The notes under the pieces: generated by a model
What the model saw: only the letters and a program-made list of their open reading frames with translations
What the model was told of the DNA's origin: nothing
Database searches by the model: none
Shown here: piece by piece, positions 1 to 5,087 of the stretch
Layout: each line of letters starts with the position of its first letter
Numbering within the stretch: the first letter of the stretch is position 1
Origin: HRBIN24 sp035574155
GTDB taxonomy: Bacteria; Chloroflexota; Dehalococcoidia; SM23-28-2; HRBIN24
NCBI GenBank assembly: GCA_035574155.1
Contig: DATLZD010000024.1
Span: 1 to 9,867 of the forward strand
Reading direction: 5' to 3'
Length of the DNA: 9,867 bases
Program-made: the position numbers and the translations under genes

Positions 1-219
1 CAGCACCAGGAGGGGCGCCCTGCCCGTCCCCCTGGCCGCCGCCTCGGCCTGGGCGATGGCATCCTCCAGCCACCCGGGCAGGCTGCGCCGGAGCTTGACC
101 TCCACCGCCCAGGCGGCCGAGAGCACGTCAGGGCCTCCCCTCCCGGTGTTGGGCTGCCTCTCCCCCGAGAGGAGCCTTGCCACCAGCCGCTCGTGCCGCT
201 TCCAGCGGGCCTCGGCCAT
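1..219 (-). CDS. PD-(D/E)XK nuclease-like protein, 3' end cut off
   Basis: The first 73 residues are visible and the reading frame is still open at the window edge. The segment contains a PD at residues 30-31 and, after a short strand, E40-V41-K42. This matches the PD-(D/E)XK nuclease active-site pattern (metal-binding Asp, Glu and Lys). An Arg-rich N-terminal helix comes before it, and an Ala-rich helix follows at about 50-63. Small proteins of this kind are common next to phage primase-helicases, where they are thought to act as Holliday-junction resolvases or other DNA endonucleases; the exact activity is inference. The ATG at 217-219 shares its A with the TGA of the upstream gene (TGATG), which fixes the start and implies translational coupling. 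Confidence 0.7.
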   Translation of the reverse strand, partial: MAEARWKRHERLVARLLSGERQPNTGRGGPDVLSAAWAVEVKLRRSLPGWLEDAIAQAEAAARGTGRAPLLVL

Positions 220-518
220 CAGCCCCAGCCCCCCGTGACGGGCATCTCGGCGGCGCCCACCACCTCCCTGGGCACCAGCCCCAGCTCCGCCCTGGCCCGC
301 CCCTTGAAGTCCTGGTAGCAGGCGGGGCAGAGGAAGAGGGCGATGGCGGCGGCCCCCGCCGCCTCCAGCAGGACCAGCCGCTCCGGCCGGGCAGGGCAGG
401 GGCCGTCGCCGGCGCAGGGGACGGGGTCCTCCCCCTGGGCGAACCGCTCCAAGAGCCTGCCCATCTCCCTGGGGGAGACGGCCCGAAGGGCGCCGTGGCG
501 GTAGACGAGCAGCCTCAC
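219..518 (-). CDS. Small Cys-rich, probably zinc-binding protein
   Basis: A 99-aa protein that I do not recognise. It has four cysteines, C35, C41, C64 and C67; the last two form a CPAC knuckle, so one structural zinc site is likely. The N-terminal half carries a basic/acidic helix (about 16-28). The middle (about 46-63) is hydrophobic, but it is better explained as the core of the zinc fold than as a membrane segment. The start is GTG at 516-518, overlapping the TGA of the primase-helicase by four bases (GTGA). Its own stop overlaps the nuclease start (TGATG). This placement between two DNA-processing genes suggests a role in element replication or recombination, which is inference only. Confidence 0.7.
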   Translation of the reverse strand: MRLLVYRHGALRAVSPREMGRLLERFAQGEDPVPCAGDGPCPARPERLVLLEAAGAAAIALFLCPACYQDFKGRARAELGLVPREVVGAAEMPVTGGWG

Positions 519-2734
519 GCCTCCCCCTCCCCCTCTTCGTCAGGGAAGAGGCGGTCATCGTCAGGGGGCGGGCCTGGCCCTGCCTGGTCCGGCCCCTCCT
601 CGGGCTCGAAGCCCTCCCGCCGCACAAGGGCCTCAAGGCTGGGCAGGGGGAAGACCAGCAGGCAGGAGCGGCACTGGGCCCTGGCCCCTCCCCGCAGGGC
701 CTCGGCCTCACCCCGGCAGCGGGGGCAGGTGATGGAAGCCACTTCGGTTTCGTTTCCGCCGTTATATGGTTGAAGGTTCGGCGGAAACGAATCTTCGCTT
801 CCCTCCCCTTGACGGCTGCGCCGGTAGAGGTATGGGCTCCCCCTCTTCCCCTCACCGAGCCTTTCGACAAGCCCCTCCTCCAGCAGCATGGCCAGGGCCT
901 CCTGCAGGGTGGTGCGGGGTAGGGCCCGGCCCAGGGCCGCCTCCACCCGGCTCGTGATGGCGTCGGGGCGGGCCTTGCTCGGCTCGAAGGGGATGCCGTC
1001 CTCCTCGGGCCCGGGCAGGGCCGAGAGGATGGCCTGGGCCGCCTCCTGGCGCAGGACGCCTCTCCTGGTGCCCAGGGCCACATATCCTTCCCCCTCCCGC
1101 AACTCGATGACCAACTCCGAAGGCGTCTCCTCGAAGCGGGAGAGGCAGACCAGGGCCCTGCGGTTGCGGCCGGCGATGACGGCGTCCAGACCGCTCTCGC
1201 CCCTCATCTCAACAGCGATATCCACCGCTCCAACCAGGGCCGAGGAGCCCCGGTGGGCCGTCCCCTCCTCGCCTGGGCTCTTGCGCAGGTGATGGACCAG
1301 CAGCACCGCCAGCCCCGTCTCCTGGGCCAGGGCCACCAGGGGGCGGATCCGCCGCTCTGCCTCGGCGGCATCGTTCTCGTCCTGCAGGGCGGCGAAGGCG
1401 GGGAGGGTGTCCACCACCACTAGGGCAACACCCTGCCTGGCCGCCTCCGTCACCGCCCCCAGGGCCGCCTCCCAGGTGGGGAGGTCCTTGCGGAAGGCCA
1501 GCAAAAGCCTCTCTGTCGCTAGCCCCAGGGCCTCGATGCGCCGCCGCCAGAGGGAGGGGGCCTCCTCACTCAGCACCAGCGCCCGGGCCTCGGGCGGGAA
1601 GGCGACGGGCAGCCCAAGGAAGTCTTCCTCACCCGTCAGAAGGGCCCGCAAGAGGTGGGCGCAGAGGGTGGACTTGCCCAGCTTGGGCCTGGCCGACAGG
1701 AGGGTTACCAGGCCCCTACCCAGCAGGCCCTCGGCCAGCCAGGGGGTGGCGCCCTCGGCCCTGCCGTCCTGCAGGAGCTGGACGGCTGTCCGCCACGGCG
1801 GTTTCGTTTCCGCCGAGCCCTCAACTATATACGGCGGAAACGAATTTTCCCCCTCGGCCTGGGCGGCCAGCGCCAGGACGGTCTCCTTGACGGCGGCCAT
1901 CGTCTTGACGGGCTGACGTTTGAAGCTGTCCCTCAAGTCTGACTCGCCCATGCTGGGGGAGATGAGCCCCAGCCCCGGCAGGTCCAGGGCCTGGACCAGC
2001 AGCCCTGCCTGGCGGGCCGCCGCTGCCCAGGCCTCGGCCCACTTTTGCCCTGCGGGGTCACAGTCGGGCACCAGCAGCAGGGCCCTTGCCCCCTTGGCCG
2101 CCATCTCCCGCAGCAGGGCAGGGTCGGGCCTGGCCGAGGCCCCCTTGGTGGCGGCGTGGGCGGAGGCCACGTTCTGCAGCTGGCAGGCCTCGACGATGTA
2201 GCTGGCCACGGTGGCGTCGGACTCGCCTTCGCACAGGACCAGGACCATCGGCGCCCTCTCAGGCAGGGCGGGCCAGAGGGGAGGGCGGGGCCCGTCCTCC
2301 GGCTCCCACCACCCCTTGTGCTGTGGGGAGCGCAGCTTCGCCGTCTCCAGCCCTGGCCAGCGGAAGGCGACGGCCCCATCCCGGGCCTCGATGGGCAGCT
2401 TCCTCAGCCACTCGACCGGCACGTGGCAGCGCCCGGCCCACCAGGCGAGCGGGTCTCCTATCCGCTCCCGCTGGTGGCCGTCACGATGCCGGCGGCCGTC
2501 GGGAAAGAGGTCACGCCAGGCTAAGCCCAGCCTGTCCAGGACAGCCCTGGTCTCACACCCTGCCCGGCAGATGACCAGCAGCCGCCCGTCCTCGGCCTCC
2601 TTCACCGATAGGCTGGGGCGATGGTCATCGTGGGCGGGGCAGTGGGCCTGCCAGGAGCCGTTCCTGCCGACGGGGCGGCAGCCCAGCTCCTCCAGGAGGG
2701 CCAACACCCTCGAGAGGGGGCGGTCGGCGCTCAT
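515..2734 (-). CDS. Phage-type primase-helicase (CHC2, TOPRIM, RecA-fold ATPase)
   Basis: A 739-aa replication protein. An N-terminal CHC2-type zinc finger has C32, H35, C56 and C60. A TOPRIM domain follows, with the EGESD motif at E169 and the acidic pair D224/D226. A RepA/KaiC-like RecA-fold ATPase then begins at about 330, with Walker A in ARPKLGKST (348-356), Walker B with D442, and an LLVHH motif downstream. A winged-helix-like segment (about 600-645), a second zinc knuckle pair (C670, C673, C688, C691) and an acidic tail end the protein. Expected role: priming and unwinding element DNA. The frame is open up to 2836, but the ATG at 2732-2734 has a GAGGAGGT ribosome site six bases upstream and overlaps the preceding stop (ATGA), so it is the true start. 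Two palindromic repeats lie in frame at residues 297-311 and 648-662, both in linkers. Confidence 0.9.
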   Translation of the reverse strand: MSADRPLSRVLALLEELGCRPVGRNGSWQAHCPAHDDHRPSLSVKEAEDGRLLVICRAGCETRAVLDRLGLAWRDLFPDGRRHRDGHQRERIGDPLAWWAGRCHVPVEWLRKLPIEARDGAVAFRWPGLETAKLRSPQHKGWWEPEDGPRPPLWPALPERAPMVLVLCEGESDATVASYIVEACQLQNVASAHAATKGASARPDPALLREMAAKGARALLLVPDCDPAGQKWAEAWAAAARQAGLLVQALDLPGLGLISPSMGESDLRDSFKRQPVKTMAAVKETVLALAAQAEGENSFPPYIVEGSAETKPPWRTAVQLLQDGRAEGATPWLAEGLLGRGLVTLLSARPKLGKSTLCAHLLRALLTGEEDFLGLPVAFPPEARALVLSEEAPSLWRRRIEALGLATERLLLAFRKDLPTWEAALGAVTEAARQGVALVVVDTLPAFAALQDENDAAEAERRIRPLVALAQETGLAVLLVHHLRKSPGEEGTAHRGSSALVGAVDIAVEMRGESGLDAVIAGRNRRALVCLSRFEETPSELVIELREGEGYVALGTRRGVLRQEAAQAILSALPGPEEDGIPFEPSKARPDAITSRVEAALGRALPRTTLQEALAMLLEEGLVERLGEGKRGSPYLYRRSRQGEGSEDSFPPNLQPYNGGNETEVASITCPRCRGEAEALRGGARAQCRSCLLVFPLPSLEALVRREGFEPEEGPDQAGPGPPPDDDRLFPDEEGEGEA
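749..791. repeat. 43-bp palindromic element, copy B (inside primase-helicase)
   Basis: Perfect 13-bp arms, TTCGTTTCCGCCG (749-761) and its reverse complement (779-791), enclose a 17-nt AT-richer loop. Its reverse complement matches copy A at 1803-1844 in the loop as well as the arms, with three substitutions and one extra base. It encodes residues 648-662 of the primase-helicase (SFPP, then LQPYNGGNET), just before the C-terminal zinc ribbon at C670. No stop codon is introduced. Confidence 0.9.
1803..1844. repeat. 42-bp palindromic element, copy A (inside primase-helicase)
   Basis: The same 13-bp arms, 1803-1815 and 1832-1844, enclose a 16-nt loop (AGCCCTCAACTATATA). It lies in opposite orientation to copy B. 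It encodes residues 297-311 (SFPP, then YIVEGSAETK) in the linker between the TOPRIM and RecA-fold domains. The first arm is read in the same frame in both copies (SFPP), while the second arm is read in a different frame because the loops differ by one base. Confidence 0.9.
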
Positions 2735-3228
2735 GGCCTCACCTCCTCGAGGAGCGGTAGCTGCCGCCCCTCCTCCAGGGCCTCGGCCAGCTCCAGCAGG
2801 TCCACCACCTGCTGGGCGAAAGGCCACCACCGCCACGGGGCGGGGTCGGCATCAGCCAGGCGAGCGTAGCGCTCGCCGCCCTTGAGCGGGGCCTGGATGA
2901 GCTGGCGCAGGCCCACCAGCCACGCCCGGTGGCGCAGATCATCCCGGACGACCCAGTCCCGGGCTCCCAGGCGCAGGAGCACCCGGATAGCCACGTCCGG
3001 CAGGGAGACGGCCTCGGGCAGGACCCGCCACCGGTAAGCGGTCGCCAGCGCCAGGCGGCCGTCCAGCTCCAGCAGCTTCCCCAGCACGATGTCCCGGCCG
3101 CCCTTACGCCAGGCGATGGCCAGCGGGAGCTGAGACGTGCTAAGATGAAGCTGAGCGCCCGCCCAGGGCCTCAGCCCGTCGCCCCCGCCGCCTCTCCCAG
3201 GCCGGGGGCCTTGTCTTTCACGAAGCAT
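2731..3228 (-). CDS. Hypothetical element protein (165 aa)
   Basis: No family recognised. The protein starts with a basic, Gly-rich, probably disordered tail (about 1-25). It continues as a mostly helical domain rich in Leu, Arg and Trp, with charged segments such as GARDWVVRDDLRHRAW around residues 90-105 and a WRWWPF cluster before a Leu/Glu-rich C-terminal helix. There is no membrane segment and no cysteine pair. I chose the ATG at 3226-3228: it overlaps the end of the HTH gene by 11 bases and is preceded by GGAGGGGG-like sequence. An upstream in-frame start at 3285 would lie deep in the HTH gene and is less likely. The stop overlaps the primase-helicase start (ATGA), so the two are translationally coupled. 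A replication accessory role is a guess from position alone. Confidence 0.7.
   Translation of the reverse strand: MLRERQGPRPGRGGGGDGLRPWAGAQLHLSTSQLPLAIAWRKGGRDIVLGKLLELDGRLALATAYRWRVLPEAVSLPDVAIRVLLRLGARDWVVRDDLRHRAWLVGLRQLIQAPLKGGERYARLADADPAPWRWWPFAQQVVDLLELAEALEEGRQLPLLEEVRP
2741..2748 (-). promoter_or_regulatory. Ribosome binding site that sets the primase-helicase start
   Basis: On the minus strand this reads GAGGAGGT, six bases before the ATG at 2732-2734. It lies inside the last codons of the preceding gene and rules out the 34-residue Gly/Pro/Ala-rich N-terminal extension that the frame would otherwise allow. Confidence 0.85.
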
Positions 3229-3400
3229 CGCCCGCCACCCCCTCCCGCTCCAGCTCCTCCAGGGCGGCCCGGAGGCGCTCCTCAAGGTCAGGCGGGAGAG
3301 GGGGAGGACGCAGGTAGCCCCCCGTCACAGACTTCCACAGCAACTGGTAGGGCAAGCGGTAGCGCCGGGCGATATCAGCAATGGTCTTGCGGCCGGCCAC
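3218..3400 (-). CDS. Small HTH DNA-binding protein (60 aa), first gene of the operon
   Basis: A short protein whose N-terminal half, TIADIARRYRLPYQLLWKSV (about 6-25), has the pattern of a helix-turn-helix: an IAxxY first helix, a turn, then a recognition helix. A Pro-rich hinge (PPPLPPD) and an amphipathic Leu/Glu helix follow, which could serve for dimerisation. Expected role: a transcription regulator, excisionase-like factor or origin-binding protein of the element; the sequence does not decide which. The GTG at 3398-3400 has an almost ideal AAGGAGGT site five to six bases upstream. A longer version from a TTG at 3451 would add 17 residues rich in Pro and Arg and is less likely. The direct repeats and palindromes just upstream are candidate binding sites for it. 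Confidence 0.7.
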   Translation of the reverse strand: MAGRKTIADIARRYRLPYQLLWKSVTGGYLRPPPLPPDLEERLRAALEELEREGVAGDAS

Positions 3401-3404
3401 CTTG

Positions 3405-3412
3405 ACCTCCTT
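3405..3412 (-). promoter_or_regulatory. Strong ribosome binding site for the HTH gene
   Basis: The minus strand reads AAGGAGGT, with four bases between it and the GTG start at 3398-3400. It is the strongest Shine-Dalgarno match of the element operon and decides the start of the HTH gene. Confidence 0.75.
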
Positions 3413-3446
3413 CCTGGCCGGCCCTCGGGGCGGGGGGCGGCGCTGG

Positions 3447-3472
3447 CGCAAGATGTTGCCGCAAGATGTTGC
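3447..3472. repeat. Two tandem 13-bp repeats (iteron-like)
   Basis: CGCAAGATGTTGC occurs twice head to tail with no spacer (3447-3459 and 3460-3472). Two copies are few for a replication iteron array, but the position just upstream of the HTH gene fits an operator or a small iteron site. Confidence 0.8.
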
Positions 3473-3478
3473 GGCAAC
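3455..3478. promoter_or_regulatory. 24-bp palindrome, candidate operator
   Basis: GTTGCCGCAA (3455-3464) and its exact reverse complement (3469-3478) are separated by four bases. It overlaps the tandem 13-bp repeats and lies 55-78 bp upstream of the HTH gene start. Either a dimeric protein site or an RNA hairpin in the operon leader is possible. Confidence 0.55.
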
Positions 3479-3496
3479 GGCAGTAGTAGTTGTAGA

Positions 3497-3502
3497 ATTT
3501 TA
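3497..3502 (-). promoter_or_regulatory. Weak -10-like element for the replication operon
   Basis: The minus strand reads TAAAAT within the only AT-rich patch of the region. A start of transcription near 3490 would place the 24-bp palindrome in the leader. No good -35 box is found 16-18 bp upstream (CATCAA at 17 bp), so this is only a candidate, perhaps needing an activator. Confidence 0.25.
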
Positions 3503-3543
3503 GCGAACGAGGGTTGTTGTTGATGGCGCCGGCCCTCGTTCGC
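3503..3543. repeat. 11-bp inverted repeat with 19-nt spacer
   Basis: GCGAACGAGGG (3503-3513) and its exact reverse complement (3533-3543) flank a 19-nt spacer containing TTGTTGTTGATGG. There is no T-tract on either side, so it is not a classical terminator of the integrase transcript. It abuts the -10-like element and could be an operator or origin hairpin. Confidence 0.75.
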
Positions 3544-3592
3544 CTGCCTGGCCGCCCCCCCGCCCGGGGCGGCCTGCTTCTTCAAGGACAAT

Positions 3593-3628
3593 TTTAGTCC
3601 CTGTTGTGTGTTTGCGGAACGGACTAAA
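3593..3628. repeat. 8-bp inverted repeat with 20-nt spacer
   Basis: TTTAGTCC (3593-3600) and GGACTAAA (3621-3628) are exact reverse complements. Arm length is modest and chance cannot be excluded, but the AT-rich arms stand out in this GC-rich DNA, downstream of the integrase. Confidence 0.5.
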
Positions 3629-3751
3629 CTCATACACAGGCGGCGGCACGGCGAAGGCGTTGCAGCGGCGATAGCGCCAGGGCCTCAGAACGGGTCTAGG
3701 GGCCGTCCTACATTGCCCCGCCGCCTCTGTCTCGAGGGTGTAAGACCCCCA

Positions 3752-4816
3752 TCACCCGCCCAGGGCTCCGTCCACCATCTGGGCCGCCCGCCTGTCCAGC
3801 TCGGTGAGGGCGTGGGCGTATACGTCCAGGGTCACCGACGCCTGGGAGTGCCCCAGCCGCCGTTGCAGGGTCTTCACGTCCAGGCCACCGGCGGCAAGGA
3901 GGGAGGCATGGGCATGGCGCAGGTAGTGGGCCGGCCTCCGTGGGACGCCTGCCCTCTGGCACAGCTCCGTCATCTCCTCGCTGATGCGCTTGCTGTAGGG
4001 CGGCCTCTCCTGCCAGAACAGGTAGACCCCTTCCCTGGGGAGCCTGGACAGTAGGGAGACCGCCAGGGATGGGAGGGCCACCGTCCTTTCCCCCGCCCTG
4101 GTCTTGGGCCTGCCGATGTGCCACTCGCTCCCTGCCCAGGTGACGCTGCGCCTCACCGTGAGGGTGCAAGCGGCCAGGTCTATGTCGTCCCACCTGAGGC
4201 CCAACGCCTCCCCAGGGCGGAGGCCCGTCATGAGCATGACGGCGAGCATCTGGGCGATGGGCCTAGCGTCCTGCAGGGCAGCCCTGAGGAAGCGCCTCAT
4301 CTCCTCCAGGCCCCACTCCCTGGCCTCCCGCCTCTCGTGCCTGGGCCTGGGCACCCTCTGGAGGGGGTCCTGGCCGATGAGGCCCCGCCTCTGGGCCTCC
4401 CCCAGGCAGGCCTGCAGGGTGACGTAGCAGAGCTCCAGGCTCCGGCTGCCCATCCCCCGCTCCCTGAGCTCCAGCAGGGCGGCCGAGAGATGGAGGGGGT
4501 CTAGGCGGCTGAGCCTCACCCTCCCCAGCCGCTCCAGGAGGGGGGCCAGGACCTGGCGGCGTCGCCTCAGGGTGGTGGGGCGCCATCTCCCCTCGCCCTC
4601 CCGGAGCCAGAGGGCGGCCCAGTCCTGGAGGGTCAGCCTCGAGGGGGGCGCTAGCTGGCCCTGCCGGTGCCTCTCGAGGAGGGCCTGGAGCTTCTCCCGG
4701 CACTCCTGCCTGGTCCTGCCCGACACCCAGTAGCGGTGGCCTGCGATGCGGATGCCGGCCTGCCAGCCCCTCCCCCTGCGCCGGTAGGTCCCCTCGCCGT
4801 TGCCCCGTCTGGGCAT
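3752..4816 (-). CDS. int: Tyrosine site-specific recombinase (phage integrase)
   Basis: A complete 354-aa integrase. The N-terminus (about 5-45) looks like an AP2-like arm-type DNA-binding domain (GNGEGTYRRRGRGW and following). A SAM-like core-binding domain lies at about 60-155, and the catalytic domain runs from about 165 to the end. All six catalytic residues are visible: R200 (TGLRPGE), K238 (PKTRAGER), H297 and R300 (HYLRHAHAS), H323 (LGHS) and the nucleophile Y333 (DVYAH). It should integrate and excise the element by strand exchange at att sites. Two starts are close: ATG at 4814-4816, used here, has an AAGGGGG site at suitable distance; GTG at 4823-4825 lies directly on that purine run and is less likely. 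The gene's 5' end faces the tRNA-Arg gene 137 bp away, a usual setting for an att site. Confidence 0.95.
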   Translation of the reverse strand: MPRRGNGEGTYRRRGRGWQAGIRIAGHRYWVSGRTRQECREKLQALLERHRQGQLAPPSRLTLQDWAALWLREGEGRWRPTTLRRRRQVLAPLLERLGRVRLSRLDPLHLSAALLELRERGMGSRSLELCYVTLQACLGEAQRRGLIGQDPLQRVPRPRHERREAREWGLEEMRRFLRAALQDARPIAQMLAVMLMTGLRPGEALGLRWDDIDLAACTLTVRRSVTWAGSEWHIGRPKTRAGERTVALPSLAVSLLSRLPREGVYLFWQERPPYSKRISEEMTELCQRAGVPRRPAHYLRHAHASLLAAGGLDVKTLQRRLGHSQASVTLDVYAHALTELDRRAAQMVDGALGG

Positions 4817-4862
4817 GGCGCCCACCCCCTTGAGGTGGTCTCTGGGGGAGGCGGTGGGGAAA

Positions 4863-4878
4863 CCGACCGGCGGGTCGG
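4863..4878. repeat. 6-bp inverted repeat upstream of the integrase
   Basis: CCGACC and GGTCGG are separated by four bases. It lies about 47 bp upstream of the integrase start and abuts the tandem 11-bp repeats. It could be an operator or an integrase accessory site. Confidence 0.35.
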
Positions 4879-4898
4879 CACCATTTTGGCACCATTTT
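4877..4898. repeat. Two tandem 11-bp repeats, candidate integrase arm or operator sites
   Basis: GGCACCATTTT occurs twice head to tail (4877-4887 and 4888-4898). A partial inverted third copy, GGTGCCAA, is at 4913-4920. The T4 runs are striking in this DNA. Short direct repeats near an integrase gene and its att site commonly bind the integrase N-terminal domain or an excisionase; that assignment is inference. Confidence 0.7.
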
Positions 4899-4921
4899 GG
4901 CGCCAGGGCCGGGGTGCCAAG

Positions 4922-4937
4922 GTCTTGGGGGATGGTC
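4922..4937 (+). repeat. 16-bp direct repeat flanking the tRNA, left copy
   Basis: GTCTTGGGGGATGGTC, matching 5053-5068 at 15 of 16 bases, including an exact 12-bp block. It lies 16 bp before the tRNA gene. It could be part of a duplicated upstream region, a promoter element or an att core. Confidence 0.6.
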
Positions 4938-4943
4938 TACACT
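4938..4943 (+). promoter_or_regulatory. Candidate -10 box of the tRNA-Arg gene
   Basis: TACACT ends 10 bases before the mature tRNA 5' end, a suitable place for a -10 box with transcription starting near 4950. The hexamer 17 bp upstream (TGCCAA) is a poor -35. Confidence 0.35.
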
Positions 4944-4953
4944 TTCTCTGGGC

Positions 4954-5029
<76 letters not shown>

Positions 5030-5037
5030 GGGCACGC

Positions 5038-5050
5038 CAAAGGCCCTTTG
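5038..5050. promoter_or_regulatory. 13-bp perfect palindrome after the tRNA
   Basis: CAAAGG, one central base, then CCTTTG, between the tRNA 3' end and the SDR gene. The loop is too small for a good hairpin, so a protein site is more likely than a terminator. It may also be chance. Confidence 0.3.
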
Positions 5051-5052
5051 CA

Positions 5053-5068
5053 GTCCTGGGGGATGGTC
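5053..5068 (+). repeat. 16-bp direct repeat flanking the tRNA, right copy
   Basis: GTCCTGGGGGATGGTC, 131 bp to the right of its partner at 4922-4937 and differing at one base. It lies 19 bp before the GTG start of the SDR gene. Confidence 0.6.
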
Positions 5069-5087
5069 CCGACCTGGGGCAACCGTC

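Larger units (their letters stand above)
3401..3751. other. Gene-free control region between integrase and replication operon
   Basis: About 350 bp with no convincing gene on either strand. It holds, from left to right, the HTH gene ribosome site, two tandem 13-bp repeats merged with a 24-bp palindrome, an AT-rich patch (about 3482-3502), an 11-bp inverted repeat and an 8-bp inverted repeat. The rest (about 3630-3751) is GC-rich with no structure I can support. It is the natural site for the operon promoter and operators, and possibly for a replication origin recognised by the element's own proteins; the origin idea is inference. Confidence 0.6.
1..4953. mobile_element. Right end of an integrated phage-like element
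   Basis: A leftward block of element genes: tyrosine integrase, HTH protein, unknown protein, CHC2-TOPRIM-RecA primase-helicase, Cys-rich protein and PD-(D/E)XK nuclease. This gene order is typical of the early/replication region of prophages and integrative islands. The right boundary is inferred to lie between the integrase start (4816) and the tRNA-Arg gene (4954-5029), because the genes beyond it are metabolic. The left end is outside the window. No capsid, terminase or portal gene is visible, so prophage, satellite and integrative plasmid cannot be told apart. No partial copy of the tRNA was found in the window, so the att cores are not established. Confidence 0.75.

Noticed and set aside
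749..1844. Insertion sequence or MITE ends around the RecA-domain segment
   Set aside because: The inverted copies lie within one continuous, domain-ordered reading frame; the DNA between them encodes the essential ATPase, so they are not the ends of a transposon.
2735..2836. 34-residue N-terminal extension of the primase-helicase
   Set aside because: The stretch is low-complexity Gly/Pro/Ala, overlaps the upstream gene, and the ATG at 2734 has a strong ribosome site and ATGA coupling.
2211..2885. Plus-strand open frame opposite the start of the primase-helicase
   Set aside because: Ser/Pro/Arg-rich without recognisable domains and opposite conserved CHC2 and TOPRIM coding; a shadow.
3503..3543. 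Rho-independent terminator for the integrase
   Set aside because: A good stem, but the loop is 19 nt and there is no T-tract after it in either direction; it is also over 200 bp past the integrase stop.
3447..3628. CRISPR array
   Set aside because: The repeats are too short, unequal and without regular spacers; they look like operator or origin sites.
3325..3633. Minus-strand open frame across the control region (102 codons)
   Set aside because: No ribosome site, no recognisable fold, and it runs out of frame through the HTH gene.
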